Of a stretch of 64,000 bases of DNA, positions 34,677-47,100 are shown one piece after another. Under the pieces are notes generated by a model. That model saw only the letters and a list, made by a program, of their open reading frames with translations. It was not told where the DNA came from and made no database searches. The DNA comes from Salvator merianae (Eukaryota; Chordata; Lepidosauria; Squamata; Teiidae). Location: positions 58,057,362 to 58,121,361 of the forward strand of contig QVOM02000126.1 of NCBI GenBank assembly GCA_003586115.2. Reading direction: 5' to 3'. The position numbers were made by a program, and so were the translations under genes. Numbering within the stretch: position 1 is the first letter of the stretch; every line of letters begins with the position of its first letter.

Positions 34677-35171
34677 TAAAAGTTAGAATCATCCATTCAC
34701 TTCAAAATGCATGGAGACTATTTACAAATGCAATAATGGTGATTCAGTTAGAAGGCATATCAAAGAAGAAAGGGCACTTCTAAATCCAAGAGGACATCAG
34801 TGCAACTTACAATTAATGCACCTCATTTTGATTGACAGATGGCACTGAACGCTTCCAGTATGCCACAGAATGCTCAGATGTTGATGGATATTCTATCAAA
34901 AGTCTACATGTTCTACAATGGTGTTGCATCAAGACCCAGATGTCAAATCCTCGGTTACTGAATTTATATGGACAGTGGCTGAATTTAGAGTCAGCAGAGG
35001 AGGTCAAAAACATGATAAAATTAAATAGGAAATAGGAAGATGCACAATTGTCTTGCTGTTCTCTAGTTCAAAGCCATCAAGTTTTGTGTATTCATAAAGC
35101 AAGGCTTTAATACCTTTTGTTGCTATTTTGCAACCAGGAAAAAAGGGCAAATTTACATATTAACAAGTTTC
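34677..35171. other. Possible continuation of the LINE fragment
   Basis: Short stretches at 34,690-34,760 could be the degraded region after the endonuclease, but the frame is lost. The frame pair at 34,813-35,035 has no domain. Confidence 0.3.
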
Positions 35172-35612
35172 AGGCTGCCTCTAGACAGCAAGGTGAAAAT
35201 GCTGAATCTTGATTATATCCCACAATTGCTCCTTGCTGTCCCTGCCAGATGACAGGCTAAAATTGCAGGGCAAGTGTGTGCCCTTACTTGTTGGATGCTT
35301 GCTCCTGCTATAGCGTGGCACATATTTTGGGGTATTTCAATGGCACAAAATACACAGAAGTGCACAATCGCCAGCCCTTGTATATGTGTAGTGGCCATTT
35401 TTGGTCCAATTTTGGCACCACGCATGTGCTGTGGCCATTTTCAAGATGACGGCTCCCAGGCATAAGTGTCCAGAAAAGTAAGTCCATATTGCTACTCCAG
35501 GAAAACCTAAGCTGAGACTTCTTTACCGCAGTATTTCCCCTTTATATCCTGGGCCTATGTCGGGGTTGCCATGAGATAATACCATGTTTTCAGTCCTGTC
35601 TGGATGCAACCT
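35172..35612 (+). mobile_element. Family E TIR element, about 440 bp
   Basis: The left end AGGCTGCCTCTAGACAG and, on the other strand, the right end AGGTTGCATCCAGACAG match at 14 of 17 positions. Internal motifs in order (AGCAAGGTGAAAATGC, GGATGCTTGCTCC, ATTTTGGGGTATTTC) are shared with 8,292-8,700. No target duplication and no coding sequence seen. Confidence 0.65.
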
Positions 35613-36880
35613 CACAGAACTAAGGAGCTGGTTTTCCAAGTCAGAAGCAGTGAGGGAGGATAAAATCAGATGCTTGGAAATTCTCTCATTATTTACAACC
35701 TCAGCTTCATGAATAACAGGGGATGACTGTAAAGATACACATACATATTTTGTTCTATTGCTCACTACAGAGTAGTTGTAAGAATTGTATGAGTTGTTAC
35801 ATATAAATTTGGGATATTCAAGGGAAAGCTGTAAAAATGCTAAGCACGTTATCATTGCTCCATAATTCAGAAAGAAGAAACTGTTCCAGGTGGATAAGGT
35901 AGGCTTAACATTTCTCTGAACAAACATAAGCAAAACTGTACTGCTTGAATTGTCTCACAGCCTCCAGAAAAACAGTCTGAATGTCCTAATTTCTTTTCCT
36001 CCTCCAGTGACTGCAGGCAGAAGAATCCAGCTTTTCCATCCGAGAGAGTCTCCATTACTGACAGGTTTCACCTGGCACAATTTCTGTCTTTCACTCTCAA
36101 GCGATTAGTAGTCAGTTCAGCCACTTCTCCCAAATTAATCTCCCTCAGTCTGATATCACATTGGTATTTGACTCCATTTCTGGCTTCAAAATAATCCAGA
36201 ACATTTTTGTTTTATTTTTGCTGGACAAGCAGAGTTTTCTCACTTGATTCATTATCAAGCTGCAGCTCTAATTAACGTACCCCACAAAAGATATGAAGTT
36301 GTCCTTCTGAGGAATTTCTTTGTTTCTAAATTATCTCTATTACCTCACATTTGTGTGTTTTTCCTTCCCTTCTCACTGCCATCTCACCACCATTACAAAT
36401 CCCCAGGGAATAAGGGCTGTTGCAGACATTTCTAGCATCTTCTTCTGAGAATCGCAAACATTCCGCTGATTTAAGAAGACTTTGGATCAGAGACTGTGTG
36501 ATCACACTTCATATAAACATAGCCCATACTGCAATATTTCAGTCATGGGATTACTCATTCTCAGACGTCCCAGTCTTCATCCAGAAACTCCTAGACCTAG
36601 ACAGCTCCCACTGGTCATGATCTGAGCCAAAGCTTTGAGAATATGTGCTGGCTTTAAAAACAAGATGTATGATTTAAAATCACGATAATGGCGGTACACT
36701 ATTTGCTTGTTTGTTTAACTTGCCAGCCAGAATCCTTCCCGAATCAGATTCAGTGTTTTTTCATACTTTGCTCAGTACTGCCAAACTATTAGTGGAAGCT
36801 TTTCATGGTTTTTGATGATGTCTACTTGGCAGTGAGCACAGTAGATAATGTATGGAAGGACACAACTGCCATTGGGTGTA
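35613..36880. other. Intergenic DNA, no recognised repeat
   Basis: The 136-codon frame at 35,523-35,933 (minus) begins inside the family E element and shows no domain or motif. I treat it as chance. The rest shows nothing recognisable. Confidence 0.4.
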
Positions 36881-37245
36881 GGGATTTACCAGGACCATCA
36901 GGAGCCAGTTTAGCTGCAAACTACCCTGGTTCAGCCAGATCAGAGGTGAACCAAACTGGGGGCACAGTCACACTTAAGTTTTAATCCAGTTTCAGTCCGC
37001 ACTCAGACTGAGAGAACACATCAGTAAAGTAATGCGATGTTTTCTTTCAACATTATCTAACTCAGAAAATCTACCTTTGAGTTAGATAATGTGGAAAGAA
37101 AATGATTAGTCACTTTGCTGATGTGTTCTTTCAATCCCAAAGTGGATTGAAGCTGGATTAAAACTTAGGTGTGACTGGGCCCTGGGAAGCAAAGAAAAAG
37201 AACAATATTAGTTGCAAACTGATCCAAGCTTGATTCTGCTTGAAC
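36881..37245. mobile_element. Outer repeat hosting a fold-back element
   Basis: Left flank words (GCAAACTACCCTGGTTCAG, GGTGAACCAAACTGGG) and right flank words (GTTGCAAACTGATCC, CTTGAACCAGTTAGG) resemble the outer repeat at 18.6 kb. The borders are uncertain. Confidence 0.35.
36961..37181. mobile_element. Fold-back MITE, 221 bp, nearly full palindrome
   Basis: The two halves are inverted copies along almost their whole length. The outer arm is GGCACAGTCACACTTAAG at the left and GGCCCAGTCACACCTAAG from the right, followed in both by TTTTAATCCAG. Near the centre CATTATCTAACTCA and TGAGTTAGATAATG form an exact pair. CTGGG lies immediately outside both ends (36,956-36,960 and 37,182-37,186), a possible 5-bp target duplication. 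It has no coding capacity. Confidence 0.85.
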
Positions 37246-38542
37246 CAGTTAGGTGACTGTTATACTGCATGGTGAAAGTGAAAAAGAAGACACTGTATTG
37301 AAGTTTGCCCTTTCCATAGCAGCCCATGCTAAGAGATCATGACCAAGGGTGCACGGAGGGACTTCAAAGTTCCTCCAGGCTGCAAAAAAATCATCGTACA
37401 AAAAGCAGTTCTGAACCTGCTTCTTGTGCCCTGAACCAATCCCTTGCCACAGCAACACAGGCTGCATTTCCAGGCAGGCCTTCAGCACCTGTATGGGAAG
37501 GGCAAGGAGGCTGTTCAAGTGCAGGTACAATGACTACAGAACAGCAGCCTGGGGATGACAGTGGAGCTGTCAAACCTCTTTCTGAGTCTGTCTGAAGCCT
37601 GGAGAGGCCCAAAAGGAAGCAGTGAGGCCAGCACCCTGGAGGCAGGCCCTTCATTTTAAAGGCCCAGTGTCTGAGCATCTCATCAGCCAGTTGCTCTTCC
37701 ATGTATTGTTAGGGGTAGCCATCCTGCTGTCAGGTGGATTGGCTTAGGGAAAGGGTGAGGGCACAGAAATAGGGGGGATTGTAAATGTATTTGAGACTTG
37801 TGCCAGGTAAAAAACAGTTCATGCACACTCCCACCTGCACAGAGTTGCAGGAAGGCAGCTGTCTATAACGTGTCAGATAAAGAGTCCCCTGTTCGTGTGA
37901 GAGTTTGCAGGACTATGTGCTGCTTCAGTGAAGGATCCAATGGATAGCACATCTCACGGCTTTATGCACCCTGCGAGTCTGAAGTTACTCCACTTCTTTC
38001 TTTTTAACCATTCTCCTTGATCTTTAATTGGCATCGTACTATATTTTGGAAGCACGTCATGAAGGACTGATTGGAAATAGCTTTAACAAAAGAAAAGAAT
38101 TGCCTTCAAATCCTAATTGTCAGCTTCCCAAAGGATGTATGGTTGGTAACTGGGAGAAGCAGATGGACTTACAATCTATCTGATGGGCTCTTTGATTGTG
38201 ATCTCTTTGAAGTGTTAGGGAATACTCTCTTCGCATAGCTGTAGCTTATAAATTGTACTACATGATGACTTTGCAGGATCCATTTCTATGCAGCCATGGA
38301 AACTCCCCCGTGCTAAAGTCATCATCTGAAAACAGTCAAAATCATGTGTTTTCCAAATAATGGTAACTTGCACATAGTCCTCTCACATCTATTGGCCCAC
38401 AAACAGTAACTGTGTAAGGTAAAAGCACCAGTAAGACAAATTCAGCTTTTTGAGACTGCATGCGCATAAGCACATGCAATTTTACTGCTGACAAGAGAAA
38501 TAAGGGGCAGTATTGTTTTCTGATAGGATGTTTTGGGGGAAT
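37246..38542. other. Intergenic DNA
   Basis: Frames at 37,249-37,702 on both strands overlap and have no domain. Nothing else recognised. Confidence 0.4.
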
Positions 38543-38690
38543 GATTCTGCACTGGCTGGTACATGGGACCAGCAAGCATACTAGGAGGCTCCCTTCTGCA
38601 TGCTGATGACCTCACCTGGAGCCACCCTAAGACTACACTAGTGTCCTATTATAATGCTTGCTGGTCCCATATTCTGGTCAGTACAGAATC
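38543..38690. mobile_element. Fold-back MITE, about 148 bp
   Basis: The left arm GATTCTGCACTGGCTGG and the arm from the right, GATTCTGTACTGACCAG, continue into an exact shared block ATGGGACCAGCAAGCAT. About 31 of 37 positions match, and CACTAGTGTCC lies towards the centre. It is short, non-coding and lacks a visible target duplication. Confidence 0.7.
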
Positions 38691-39935
38691 AACCTTTGAC
38701 TTCTCAGTCTAGCCTACAGCCCTTTATTCTAGCAGTCTCCCATCCAAATACTCAATCCAACCCTGCTGAACTCTGATTATTTCAGAGAGGTTAAGCTAAA
38801 GTACTTAGACTATAAAGAACACTGTAAACATTAGAGTATCCTGTACAAAATTAATGCATCCACACCTAACAGATCAAACATAACCAAAACTTAGCTAGCC
38901 CCTCCACTGCACCTCTCTGAGCATGGTTTTCCAATTTCAAATGAATCAAAATACATTTTTTCAGCTGTGTTTTGGAAGCAAGAAGACATTTAAAGAGACA
39001 TTAAAATCCATATTTATATATGATTGGAGAAAAAGAGAATGTTCTACCTGCCTACAAATATTTTAGGAAAGAAAGTCTTGCTTACGTGGTCAAAGCAAGG
39101 GATATGCTAAAATAGAGAAATCTTGTTAAAAGGAAGGTATTGAATGAAATACTGAATAGTAACAGCTTTTGACCTCTGCAGTCAGATATCACTCTGTGGG
39201 GTCTTCCCGGGCACACTTGTATCTTCCAAAGGGAGTTTCCCTTGGAAGCCTTTCCTAGAAAGTATTTGCCTTTGAACTTTCTTTTTGATCTTTTAAATAT
39301 GACTTCTCTTATGTGTGCAGCCAAAGTTGAAAACCAACATGAGTCTCTTATGACTGATATATGCAAAGAATGCTGAAGGCAGAGAAAGCAATGTTAATTA
39401 CTTATGCAAACTGACAGTACGGAGAAGGCTGACTGCCACCCAAAATTTCCAAATTAAAAGTTGATTACCAGCCTGAATTGCTCTGAGTCTGCCTACCCTG
39501 TTCCTGTGCATTTTCGGCTTGCCTCCAGCAGACACAGCATCACGGCCTTACCCCACAAACCTCAATGTGAAAATGCCAAGTGCCAAAAAGTACAACTGGA
39601 ATAATGGTAGTGTTGTGCTGAAACCTATTTTCCAGTTTCTCAAAAGATTGTTTTTCCACTGCAAAAGAGGACTCCATTATGTTCCTTTCATTCTCAATAT
39701 ACTTCAAAACTACTTCATACTTCTAGTGGGCGCAGAACTGAGATTAATTTACTACCTCAGGTGGTTAAAGGGTGCATGTTTTCTTTCTACTGAACATTTC
39801 TAGAGTGTTGTATTGATTCCCTGGCAAATTGTCATCTAGATTGATGAAAAGCCTCATGGCAGGAATAACCTTACAGCCATGATTGATCCTGGAGTTAGAC
39901 AAGATCCACACAGAAACGTTATCTCATGCCATGTA
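38691..39935. other. Intergenic DNA
   Basis: No repeat or domain recognised. Frames at 39,082-39,366 and 39,519-39,803 are chance as far as I can see. Confidence 0.4.
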
Positions 39936-40500
39936 GGGCCAATTAATTGTGGGCTGGATCACGCAACCTGGCCCAAGATTGAAGGGGTGGCCACCAGTAG
40001 GGGATGAGACCCATCTGCATTGCAGTGGTTCAGCCTGGTCCAGGTTCAGAGGCTGGGAACAAAAGGCCCCAGCCTCCAAAGTTTCTGACAGATGCTTTTT
40101 TAGCTGGGTGCCCAGAAGGAGCCCACTTTGAGAGTCTTTGCTTCTGAGAGTCTGGCAAATTGGCACTGAGCTCTGCATGCCCAGTAGACCACCCCAACTG
40201 CTCGGTGCTATCCACACACAGGCAGCTGGATTATCTACCACTGAAGAATGCCTGGGGGACCACTTTTATGTGGACTCCCATCGGAGCAGACCCCAGCACC
40301 ATTTTCTTGTCTGAGCCTGCTCCAACACTGCATCCATGTAGACATGGCTTTCCCCCAGAGGCACAGCCTCCCAGTGGACTGGTTCACAATGCAGATGCAG
40401 CATTCCCTGTTGGATGCTAACCCAGGTCAGCAGTACCATGCACCCTGAACCTTCTAACATGGTATAGATTATGGCCATGCTCACACTCACCTATGGTTGC
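39936..40500. mobile_element. Possible family 1-related repeat
   Basis: GGTTCAGAGGCTGGGAAC and CAGCCTCCAAAG recall the CTCTGAGGCTAGGAAC and CCTCAAAGC blocks of family 1, and AGGGGATGAGACCCATCTGCATTGCAG looks repeat-derived. I could not identify ends. Several overlapping frames on both strands here are chance. Confidence 0.35.
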
Positions 40501-40892
40501 AATAAGGAAATCACCCATTTTGTCCTGAGGCAGGATCCCACACTGCTGTCTTGTCCACCTTGATCACCCTGTATGTACAGTAAAATCATGGGCCCCAGTC
40601 GCTCACCACTTCCAGTGCAGTGGCCTTTTGTTGTTATAACAGGCAATCCAAATGACCTGCCTGAAAACTCAGCACTATGGATAACCAGAGAACCAACACT
40701 GTGCACTTTCTAGGATGCACAAGTGCAAAATGGAAGCACATGTGTTATAGGACCGTAGCAGCAGAGGTATCAGTTATTTGTGCTTCAGAATTACTTTCCC
40801 AACATCAAGAGAGAGAGTGATCTCAGACACCTTTCACCATGGTCCGTGCACCACATGCACTCTCTCTCTCTGCGGACAGCATATTGGGGCAG

Positions 40893-41200
40893 GGAAGAAG
40901 AAGAAAAAGAAGAAGAACTTGGTTTTTATACCCCACTTTTCTTGGCCGAAGCTGACTCAAAGCAGCTTACAAGGTTATTTTTCGCCCAAAGGCTTACATC
41001 TATCTATCTTCCACATCACACAATGTGATGCTCCCTATTTATCTACTTGCAATTACTTGCTTTCGAACAGCTAGGTTGGCTGGAACTAGAGGCCAGTAGA
41101 GGGCGCTCATCCCCTCTACACGGCAGACAGGGGCCTTGAACTCCAATCCTCCTATTGAAAGATCAATACCTTAGCCTTCTGTGCCACCGTGCACTTATTC
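40893..41200 (-). mobile_element. Degenerate tRNA-derived SINE (squamate ACA-type)
   Basis: On the minus strand the head GCACGGTGGCACAGAAGG and GAGTTCAAGGC look like degraded A and B boxes of an RNA polymerase III promoter. The body includes AGCTGCTTTGAGTCAGC and GGGGTATAAAAACC. The tail is a run of TTC/AAG triplets at 40,893-40,917. This layout matches tRNA-derived SINEs common in lizards. The internal region is shortened. The family name is from memory and should be checked. Confidence 0.55.
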
Positions 41201-41386
41201 TCATTGCAAACTGCAGACACATCAGTAGCCACTGGTGAAACAGGCTGTGTCATCAGTTTATACTGCTTTGCATGCAAAACATCTCAAGTTCCCTAATACA
41301 TGCCGGATTCATTGACTTTGCCTGGAAGAAAGACGTGCATCACTGAATTCAGAGGTATAGCATTAGGTAGTGTAAGTTGGATCTGC

Positions 41387-41893
41387 GGGCCTTTCTGTGC
41401 TCAAAGGCCACGATCTGGATCAGTAGATCTGGACCAGCCAAGCTCACTAGTCCAGTTCATAGCATGTAGTGATCTGGAACAATGCTGTCAGCATGACAGT
41501 GTTGGCCCAGACCTGCCCCCACACCAGCCTCAAAGTTTGCATGAGCTACATGGCTAGCCTCTGAGGACTCCAAAGACCTAGGAATGAAATTTCATAGCCT
41601 TGGAGCCCCAGGGACCCATTTTGACAATGCGCTTTAGTTCACCAACAAAACGGGTCATGGGTAGTACAAAAAATGGAGGCATGCCTTCTGCGTACCTCCA
41701 CATTCCAATTGGGAGCCACTGGTCCATTGGTGGAACTATTTAATCAGGTCTACTGATTATCCGATTACACTCTATTCTATGCAGACAGAACATACCAGTG
41801 GTGGGTGAGGCCTCCTTTGAACTGGTCTATGATACAGAAGGAAGGCCCTTTGTCTACATCATAGGCTGCCCAATGGTAAGTGCAGAAAAGCCC
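41387..41893. mobile_element. Family 1 TIR element, about 507 bp
   Basis: The left end GGGCCTTTCTGTGCTCA pairs with the right end, which on the other strand reads GGGCTTTTCTGCACTTA (14 of 17). Internal motifs TCTGAGGACTCC, AGACCTAGGAATGAAATT and TTAATCAGGTC are inverted relative to the 54.3-kb copy, so part of the element has the opposite orientation. Non-coding. Confidence 0.65.
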
Positions 41894-44041
41894 TATCTTC
41901 CTTTCATTGAACATATTTTGAGCTTTAGCTCACTGTTCCCCCAAACACAGCTCTTTGTGCTCAACCACATGAGGCTCCATACTACTAAATTTCTGTCTGA
42001 GGATGCAGAATACCTAATGGAAAGTAAATGGAACTATCTTGGAGTAAATGCTCAATTATCCAGCATATATCACATTTCTTTTCTAGTGTGAGGTAAGTTT
42101 TGCTTGCTCTGCCCCTACAATCATTACTCTACTGAAATGCTTAAAAGATTACAGGCACCCACAGGTCAAATCTGAGTACATCAGGCAGTTTTCATGGAGA
42201 AAATACAGACCTGTTTTGTCATTTCCTGCTTCTGGGGAAATGCCAGACTTTGGATCCAATCTGAAAACCTTGTACATGTGAATTAGAAGTCCTACCACTG
42301 AGCTACCTATCTTGAAATCTAGCACAGATGCTTTTCCCCTTCCCCTTCCACAAGTTATAAGAAGCTCATGTAGCAAAACTTGGAAGAAATCTCTGCCTAT
42401 GCCCTTGGGGAGTGTTTACCAATCACAGTAGGTTATACTGGGTTAGATAAGACTAATAATGTGGCTCAGCAGAAAGTAGCTGAATGAACGCACTCATATG
42501 TTACATCCTGTATGCACCAAGGTTTCCAGATGACTATTCTAGTATCAACGGCAGAATCTGCACAACACCATAATGGCTCCATGGGAGACTTCAAAGGGTG
42601 CAAGATCACACAATTCAGTATCCGTTGAGTTCACATTAACCATAGAGAGGTGAAAAGCCATGTCATAAGCGCTTTCCCCACCAAGTAGAAGAAAGCGCTC
42701 TAACAGCATTTTTCTCTACCACAGCAGCCATGAAGACCTACCTTTTGCAATTCTTTCACATAAAAATTGCAGCCCTGTTTTCACAGATTCAAGAAACAGT
42801 CTACTTCCGTGATTTTGAAACTTGCATGGCCGCCAGGGTGTGCAGTATGCAAACTGTATGCTTCTGGTCTTGATGGCCAGAGTGAGCAGTTTCATCCCAA
42901 AAGTGGCAAAATCTGCTGTCATCCAGATCCTGCCAACATTCTTGTAGTATCACAAAAACCAGCTGTGTTTCTTGGCACATAAAAAGGAGGAACTGCTACC
43001 AGTCAAGACTTTTCTATAGCCCAAACACTTGAGCAGGCAACTCAAAAAAAATATGGAAACCAACACTCAATTTCCCCTACTTTCATCTGATTTGCCACTA
43101 AGGGACAGCCTTTTTATATCAAGCACAAATCTACAGATTGTGGCAAGTTAGCAAAACCATAATGAAATGTCATCTATGTTGTGTAACAAGAGAGGGCTAT
43201 TTGTCAAGGACACATTGTACTGAAAAACTAGATTCCCACTGTGGAAACAGGAGTCCTTGAATTGATTTAAGGTATAGTAAAATTGAAATCAGTCAGACCT
43301 TTTAAAAATATTTTGTAAGAAAACAAAACAAAACTTTAATCAAGCTACTCAGGATAAAAATAAAAATATTACTTAATCACTAATTTTGAAGAGAATGTTG
43401 TTGGCTGAGAAAAGAGGATCTGGGATGTATATAAAAACAAAATGTAAAGCAAAGCATTGTTGCAGTACAGTTTGTTAGGACATCCATGACATTGTCAGAT
43501 CATAACAAGAATCGGGTTTCTATTCTCACCCATTTAGTGTTGAATTTGATCTTGCAGGATGCTGAATGTTAGAGCACTGTGGGGATTAGCTATATGCACT
43601 AGCCAGATATTACTTAGACAATTTTAGTATAAGGGACTGCGCCGATTCAGAGAAAATGTCAGTGTAGTCACCACCATAGTGAAAAATACAGCTTTACAGT
43701 TCATGTCTTCCAATACTAGCAATTACTGGCAACATGTCACCCTTCTCCATTTCCCACAGAATCCTCTACTCCCTCCTCCCCTTGCCTGTCATGTTTGTGT
43801 TAACAGAAATTTCTCTGCCTGTCTGGTCTACTGTCATTCCCATGATGGGAAGGGTCAAGGTATGCTTCCTTGTCCACCATGGGAAGCAAAGGGGACAAGA
43901 ACATGGCAGAACTTCAATTACAGGTGCAGTCACCACACTTTGGGACTGTGACCTGCTGCTGCTCTACTTCCTCTGTAGACAGAATGTGCAGGGCCAGTGT
44001 AACAGACTGCATAAGAGAATGTGTCATAGTCTTTGTATTTT
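41894..44041. other. Intergenic DNA
   Basis: Frames at 41,798-42,091 and 42,716-42,982 have no domain. Nothing recognisable. Confidence 0.4.
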
Positions 44042-44094
44042 CTCCTCCTCCTCCTCCTCCTCCTTTCCTCCTTCTCCTCCTTCTCCCGCTGCTC
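44042..44094. repeat. CTC-rich low-complexity tract
   Basis: CTC units decay into a CTTCTCCTC pattern. The Ser/Pro-rich stretch in frames crossing 44,042-44,090 is a translation of this tract, not a protein. Confidence 0.9.
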
Positions 44095-45594
44095 CTCTCT
44101 GCATTTGCTCTGTACTTATATTGTATATATTTATATTAAATGAAACTGAAATTTGTAGTGTTGTCAGAGATCTGATAAAATATCTGGTCCTTTAGTAAGT
44201 TGTCCAGCCCTATTCTAGCCCAACTGCAATCCTAAAATAAGCACAATTATCACAAAGATTAAGGTTCAAAATTTTAATTAAAGGTGCTCATCAATCCTTG
44301 GTTGGGAAAATCATAGCTCTGCAGATGTTGCTTGTGTTCCTCATCACAACTCCTTGTCATTTACTATTCACCATTCTGGGCGAGGCTGATAGAAGATGAT
44401 GACTGACATATCTGGATGACCAAAAATGTCTCCTCCTTTTCCAGATAGTGATGTTAGACCGCATGGACATTGACCACAGCTTACCCAACAGAGCTGCAAC
44501 TTCTGACCAAATCTCAGTACTAACTTACCACTCAGTCTAGCACCTATTGTCTACTTATGTAAAAAAATGCCACAAAATAACAGTGGTGCTAGAGCTGGCC
44601 ATAACAGCAGACTACGTCAAGTAGGACTGATGGAATATGAAGCTGAGATGCTGTCTCTTTGCCTCCTCACTCACTCAAAGGAAAGCAACAAGCAAGCATT
44701 GCTGTCACTGGTACTTTGGCTCAGAAGTACGGAACTAATAAATGAAGGAAGGGACTCTTGGTCCTTTCCTACCTTCTATCAGAGATGGCCACATTCTAGC
44801 CAATGTTAGCACATGCTACAACTTAGTGAGATTCAAACTCATAAAAACTACCATAGAGTGCCAGAGGTATCAAGTTCTAGGAGCATGAACTTCTAAACAA
44901 TAATCATAATTTTGCATGCAATGGTTACCAAACATGTTTTATCTGTTTAATTTCACTTAAAAATATAGCTGCTTGCTCTGTCCCAGTGGTTGCAGGATGA
45001 AAGCAAAAAACTGTCCAATCTTCTGAATATTTTGCATACACAATTTATATGTGTGTGTAGCTTTCTTAGATATAAATAACTCATCACAACAGTTCATTGT
45101 TTTACAATCTCTCTCTCTTTGTTATAGTTGTCATAAATTAATATTTTATTCTTTTTTTAATTTTCATTCTGTTATTTATGCCCAACACTTGGTTTCATAG
45201 GCCTCTCAGGTTGGCTTAAAATAAAACAAAAATTGCAGTAAAGCAAGAGCACAAGACATTCACACTATTAAAAACAAAATAGTAATACCAGGAACATAGC
45301 AGCAAGTCATTATTCATGACATCTATTAAAGGCTTTGTTCCTTCCAGAACATGTTGAAAAGGAAGGTTTTTGCACTTTGTTGGAGGAAAAGTTTTATAAT
45401 GAGGTGCCATGACATCAAAGACCTGTCTTATTCCTCATTCAGGAAGGTGGTCAGATAGTTTCTATTATGGAAGAGAGTCCTCTGATTTGAATGATTTCTT
45501 TTGTTCTGTGTTGGAAGTTGTTCTCTCTTTAAGGGACTTTCCAAAGTAAATCCAGTTTATAATACTTTGAAATTTCTGGTCTGGCCAGTTTTAG
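44095..45594. other. Intergenic DNA
   Basis: Around 45,180-45,240 GGTTTCATAGGCCTCTCAGG and the AAATAAAAC stretch could be an old reversed LINE tail. No domain in any frame. Confidence 0.35.
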
Positions 45595-45778
45595 AGTAAA
45601 CCTATTTCCAGTGGCATTTCCAGGAACGCTACCAAAAAGGGCCCTCCATTGTATACCAAACCAAGGAGGCATGCCATTCTCATGCCTCCATGGTCCAGAA
45701 TACCATCTCTGGTCTGGTTGAAGACTTCAACATCAAGGTTTACAGCTATACCCAGTGAGGGCACCATTTTCTTCCCCC
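45595..45778. mobile_element. Family 1-related repeat, left part, split by L1
   Basis: CATTTCCAGGAACGCTACC, the GGAGGCATGCC and TGGTCCAGAATACC words and GTCTGGTTGAAG resemble parts of family 1. The repeat is interrupted at 45,797 by an L1 and resumes after 46,219. The full ends are not visible. Confidence 0.4.
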
Positions 45779-46237
45779 CAGCCTGGCCCACATTTCTTTC
45801 TTTCTTTTTTTTTTTTTGGTCCATATTTTCCATTTTATTCAATAATCTCCACATAACATACACTTTATTTATATTTTACATTTATTTCATTACTATATCC
45901 CTATCCTCACACTCTCTCCCTCCCTTCTGCTGATTCTGCTGGGAGATTAACAATAGTCACAACTGGAAGATTCTGTGTAGCTTCTTATGATATTGTTGTT
46001 CTCTGAGTTACTCTCCAAGTATGTTTTTACTTTCATCCAATGCTCCTTTGTTTTATTTCCCAGCTTTTGTAAATTATAAGCTTCTTTGATTTCATTTATT
46101 ATTTGAATTATTATCAACTATATCATGGTCAATTGACTTTTCAAATAATAAATAAATGAAATCAAAGAAGCTTATAATTTGAGTCCAACTTAAACGAGAA
46201 ATGTTTCATCCATTTCTGACAGCCTGGCCCATATTTC
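45779..46237 (-). mobile_element. L1 insertion with 18-bp TSD and inverted segment
   Basis: CAGCCTGGCCCACATTTC at 45,779-45,796 and the same sequence with one change at 46,220-46,237 bracket an L1 3' end in reverse, starting with a T-rich tract. A segment at 46,071-46,107 recurs inverted at 46,140-46,180, identical apart from a 4-base insertion. It corresponds to the EIKEAYNL region of L1 ORF2 also seen at 12.5 kb. This pattern fits an L1 insertion with 5' inversion (twin priming). No intact frame remains. Confidence 0.8.
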
Positions 46238-47100
46238 ATCCCATACAGATGAAATATGATGGGGCGGGGCCTCTGCTATTCCCAAACTACTATGTGGATG
46301 TTAGAGACAGACCATGGCCCGGTCTACTGCCCAATGTTGAGCGAACTGCTTGTCTATAAACTCAGTTTCTAAGACGTTTATGTGTTCCTTTTAAAGCAGG
46401 TTTTTCCCCGCATTTCCAATTTTGCTTGAACTCGACGATGAAAAAGAAATAATAGAAACTGGGGGTCTCACCTGAGCAAAACAGACATAAGACAGCTGTA
46501 TCTCAATTGTGCTCAGCCTTCCTTGAAATGGGACAGGAATCTCACTAAATAACTATATTGGACTACGTCATAGGATTGTCTTATTCTTCTGCTTTCCCAT
46601 TCACTCCACCACCCCTGCAACAAGGTGACTTTTCGAATAAACTAAGGACAATATTAAAAATAATGTTTTTTTTTAAATTTGAGTTTTTGTGTTTTACCTA
46701 TTTCATAACCATCCCACAGAGTTAACACAAATCCATAGACTAAATCCCACCCACCCCCCAGTTCTTGCTATCTTTTTTCCAATCTCATGATGTGGTCCTA
46801 ATATAGTTATTTAGTCTCCTGGCTTGCTTGATTCTAAAATATCTGGGTAAAGTTGGACTCAAAAGACTGAAAAACGGGGGGGGGGGGAGGACACACTTTT
46901 TCACACCAGAAGATTTTTAGATTTTTTTCTGTCTGAAATTTGAAAGCAAAAATCACAGACACGGCATTTTGTGGTGTCACCAGTTCTGTAGCAAAGTTGG
47001 AGCAGGCCCTGGGGCTCATTCATTCTGACTCCTCCTCACAACACGGCAGCAGAAATTAGCACAGAGTAGAGCCCAATAAATGCACCATCTACCTATCTGT
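46238..47100. other. Right part of split repeat, then intergenic DNA
   Basis: Sequence to about 46,400 (GGCCCGGTCTACTGCCC) probably belongs to the repeat split by the L1. A G-run of 12 lies at 46,876-46,887. No gene recognised. Confidence 0.35.

Noticed and set aside
35523..35933. 136-codon minus-strand frame
   Set aside because: It starts in the family E element, has no recognisable motif and no flanking splice signals. It is long but consistent with chance in 64 kb.
41130..41200. Possible tRNA gene on the minus strand
   Set aside because: The box-like motifs are degenerate and lead into a SINE body and an AAG-rich tail, with no cloverleaf I can complete.
43734..44195. 153-codon frame with a Ser/Pro-rich segment
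   Set aside because: The distinctive segment is the translation of the CTC-rich tract, an overlapping frame gives a similar result, and there is no domain.
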